Source: Caballeronia novacaledonica (GTDB lineage Bacteria > Pseudomonadota > Gammaproteobacteria > Burkholderiales > Burkholderiaceae). Taken from it: 64,000 bases of DNA. The position numbers and the translations under genes were made by a program. The stretch is taken from NCBI RefSeq assembly GCF_900258035.1, contig NZ_OGTP01000002.1, positions 248,001 to 312,000 on the forward strand. The letters are read 5' to 3'. The notes under the pieces were generated by a model. It ran no database searches and was not told where the DNA came from. It saw only the letters and a program-made list of their open reading frames with translations. Below are positions 63,501-64,000 of this stretch, one piece after another; positions within the stretch are counted from its first letter, which is position 1, and each line of letters starts with the position of its first letter.

Positions 63501-64000
63501 GACGGCAACGTGAGCGGCATCGACGGCGGCGACACGGTGCGTCTCGCCACCGCGATCAAGAACACGGGCGGCGGCGGCGCGTACGACGTCGCGACCACGG
63601 TCACGCTGCCCGGCGGACTCCAGTTCGTCGGCGGCAGTCTCGCGGCGGCCGATCTCGCCATCTATCGCGGCGACGGCACGCAGCTCGTCGCCGGCGTGGA
63701 CTACAGCGTGAGCGGCAACACGATCACCTTTCTCGACGCGGGCAACGCCGCGACGCTCATCGCCGGGCGCAGCGGCACCGCGGCGGATCTGGCGGGTTCG
63801 AACGTCGTCGTGATCACCTACGATGCGGCCGCGATCGGCAGCATCGCCGCAGGCAGCACCTTGCAGACGAACGCCGCGCTCACGCATTACGCGAGCGTCG
63901 AGGGCGGCACGGACTTCACGCCGACCGATCTCGTCGATACGGCCAGCGCGCAGGTCACCGCGCCGACGGTCAGCGTGCAATACGGCGGCGGCACGCTCGA
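60507..64000 (+). CDS. Giant DUF4347-containing surface/adhesin protein, 5' part
   Basis: An open frame of 1164 codons with no stop before the window end, so the protein is larger. The N-terminus carries the LEQRILFDGAA motif common to large secreted repeat proteins, then an Ala/Pro-rich linker. A DUF4347 domain follows (about residues 80-250: NLVVMDSRVENDNELL, FSHGAAGQFTLGNQ, IELYGCDIGAGDAGKALV, SDDATGSAALGGDWTLE). Long beta-rich repeats with DUF11/isopeptide-domain character follow (for example EKQVTDQTDTGTAGVTPGDT, and SVAAVDGNVSGIDGGDTVRL). GGAGGTGA lies 8 bases before ATG 60507. Such proteins are usually exported by type I secretion and act in adhesion or biofilm; the secretion genes are not in the window. 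Confidence 0.85.
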   Translation, partial: MAITSRLSSTADHLRPRIQALALEQRILFDGAAASAADQQHHADPAHPAAAVASEPAPAPDARTGTAPPPAAQPVAPRNLVVMDSRVENDNELLAQTPAGTRVLVIQPGQNAIDAISAALASMGQAESVQIFSHGAAGQFTLGNQTFTSTTLSQMADALGAWRNHLSHGADIELYGCDIGAGDAGKALVQTLARTTGATVGASDDATGSAALGGDWTLEVTSGALDKPIALSAYALAHYDHLLADASPSVTIATAGQNVLLGNQFTFDVSFANTSTQVGFAPYVDLLMPATGKDGNDGVSFVSASYLGQAVTSFAITFDANGNAVHPLAKDASGNALVIHASTYGLRPGDELVVLALPFASVAQGQPAITVQVNAQLSNLADTAFSDGSPDLTIGAHGGFQYGNDSLDNPTVDPTIVESGVHNFLVHPTVVSLTQTVNTPEGETATGPNFVRSETVTATAAPGQTITDVVINQDVPANVQLTAITPGAGGTITSLTLQDGSVLTNAALINAAISSDTVFIRSYSVEYASITGSVDTVVSFYVPQTDATGASVINPTTGAPVTIAFGTVSGSGQWVPLDPRDITPPNTSVAFSGTADGTGTTFVAKAATLEKQVTDQTDTGTAGVTPGDTLAYALNVALSDYFALGKTQLGAGQFVVTDQLGDGQTLTGTPTLTWTQDGVVHTVALVSTRTVNADGTTTLAFDIGASIAAAGPLQQGALAGDIASDDIQQGATVARIDYLAVVGQRYATTYTQSDINEGDSFGNHANVAATLLLDRLNLTGGSVSDDSSTTSTVPAGHVDIALVTVNGATPPASGELNPGDIVTFSLNYDLVTGDYERFSIAAYLPLPLLNATGITWTQGSGVGQWSFGAANTNAGGLVSVAEGGGNSLVFNFGSFATNAVGGSTIQVLFTMRVGDQPYADHRPFDVLAQSSQVTTIAHTPLVSSDVAVVASVAEPVLDIRQGVVSSSEGAVTGTTGTWNAPGSAGVPFTGTVTSVAAVDGNVSGIDGGDTVRLATAIKNTGGGGAYDVATTVTLPGGLQFVGGSLAAADLAIYRGDGTQLVAGVDYSVSGNTITFLDAGNAATLIAGRSGTAADLAGSNVVVITYDAAAIGSIAAGSTLQTNAALTHYASVEGGTDFTPTDLVDTASAQVTAPTVSVQYGGGTL

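Noticed and set aside
60330..63980. A 1216-codon open frame on the minus strand, almost covering the giant surface protein
   Set aside because: It is extremely Arg/Asp/Gly-rich with no domain, and it is the antisense shadow of the plus-strand DUF4347 gene, which has a ribosome site and recognisable domains.

Overview
The window is GC-rich, with mostly GC-ending codons, short intergenic gaps and purine-rich ribosome sites. Its gene content points to a betaproteobacterium of the Burkholderia group, most likely Paraburkholderia or Caballeronia: an EIIA-HPr-EI fusion next to NagE, a DUF3649/PepSY/DUF3325 iron operon, a DUF3141/MaoC-Pta/AckA module, and a porin of the Burkholderiales type. The genus is an inference; no rRNA or species marker is present.

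Region 1 (1-15.4 kb) is ordinary metabolism and transport. It opens with the end of a sugar ABC permease and its likely DeoR regulator. A RibD-like reductase, a small secreted protein and a three-gene iron operon follow; the operon is driven by a promoter overlapped by a perfect 7-1-7 Fur box. Next come an EamA exporter and the GlcNAc PTS (EIIA-HPr-EI plus EIICB). The region ends with a LysR regulator divergent from an MHS transporter, an M20 amidase/carbamoylase and an acetylpolyamine-amidohydrolase-like deacetylase.

Region 2 (15.7-28.3 kb) looks like an energy, acid and low-oxygen survival block. It holds a PiT phosphate transporter, an eroded carbamate kinase gene (arcC), a CorA channel, a basic amino acid decarboxylase, an unknown membrane protein, a class II glutamine amidotransferase, DUF3141, a MaoC-phosphotransacetylase fusion and acetate kinase. 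It ends at 28.3-28.7 kb in two transposase remnants and a pair of IS-end-like repeats.

Region 3 (28.9-55.1 kb) is the most interesting part: a large CoA-dependent catabolic cluster. It encodes uptake (porin, MFS), oxidation of an alcohol or aldehyde (GMC oxidoreductase, aldehyde dehydrogenase), a TauD-type dioxygenase, two acyl-CoA ligases (one feruloyl-CoA-synthase-like), two acyl-CoA dehydrogenases, a PaaG-like crotonase, a MaoC pair and an SDR. It also has a Cys-type SCP2 thiolase, a Cys-less thiolase homologue paired with a DUF35 protein (possibly a retro-aldolase), an alpha-methylacyl-CoA racemase-like CoA transferase, a DUF2889 protein and a 945-residue MalT/LAL-type LuxR regulator. Seven copies of an imperfect dyad, CTACCC-N5-GGGTGG, lie in the intergenic regions in front of these operons and probably form one regulon operator. 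The substrate cannot be read from sequence; a branched or aromatic side-chain acid or alcohol fits best.

Region 4 (55.3-64 kb) carries a minus-strand operon of a formylglycine-generating enzyme, a Cys-type sulfatase, an SBF-family transporter and a DUF202 protein. Upstream of it is a paralogue of the unknown membrane protein of region 2. The window ends inside a very large DUF4347 surface protein that begins at 60507 and is still open at base 64000.
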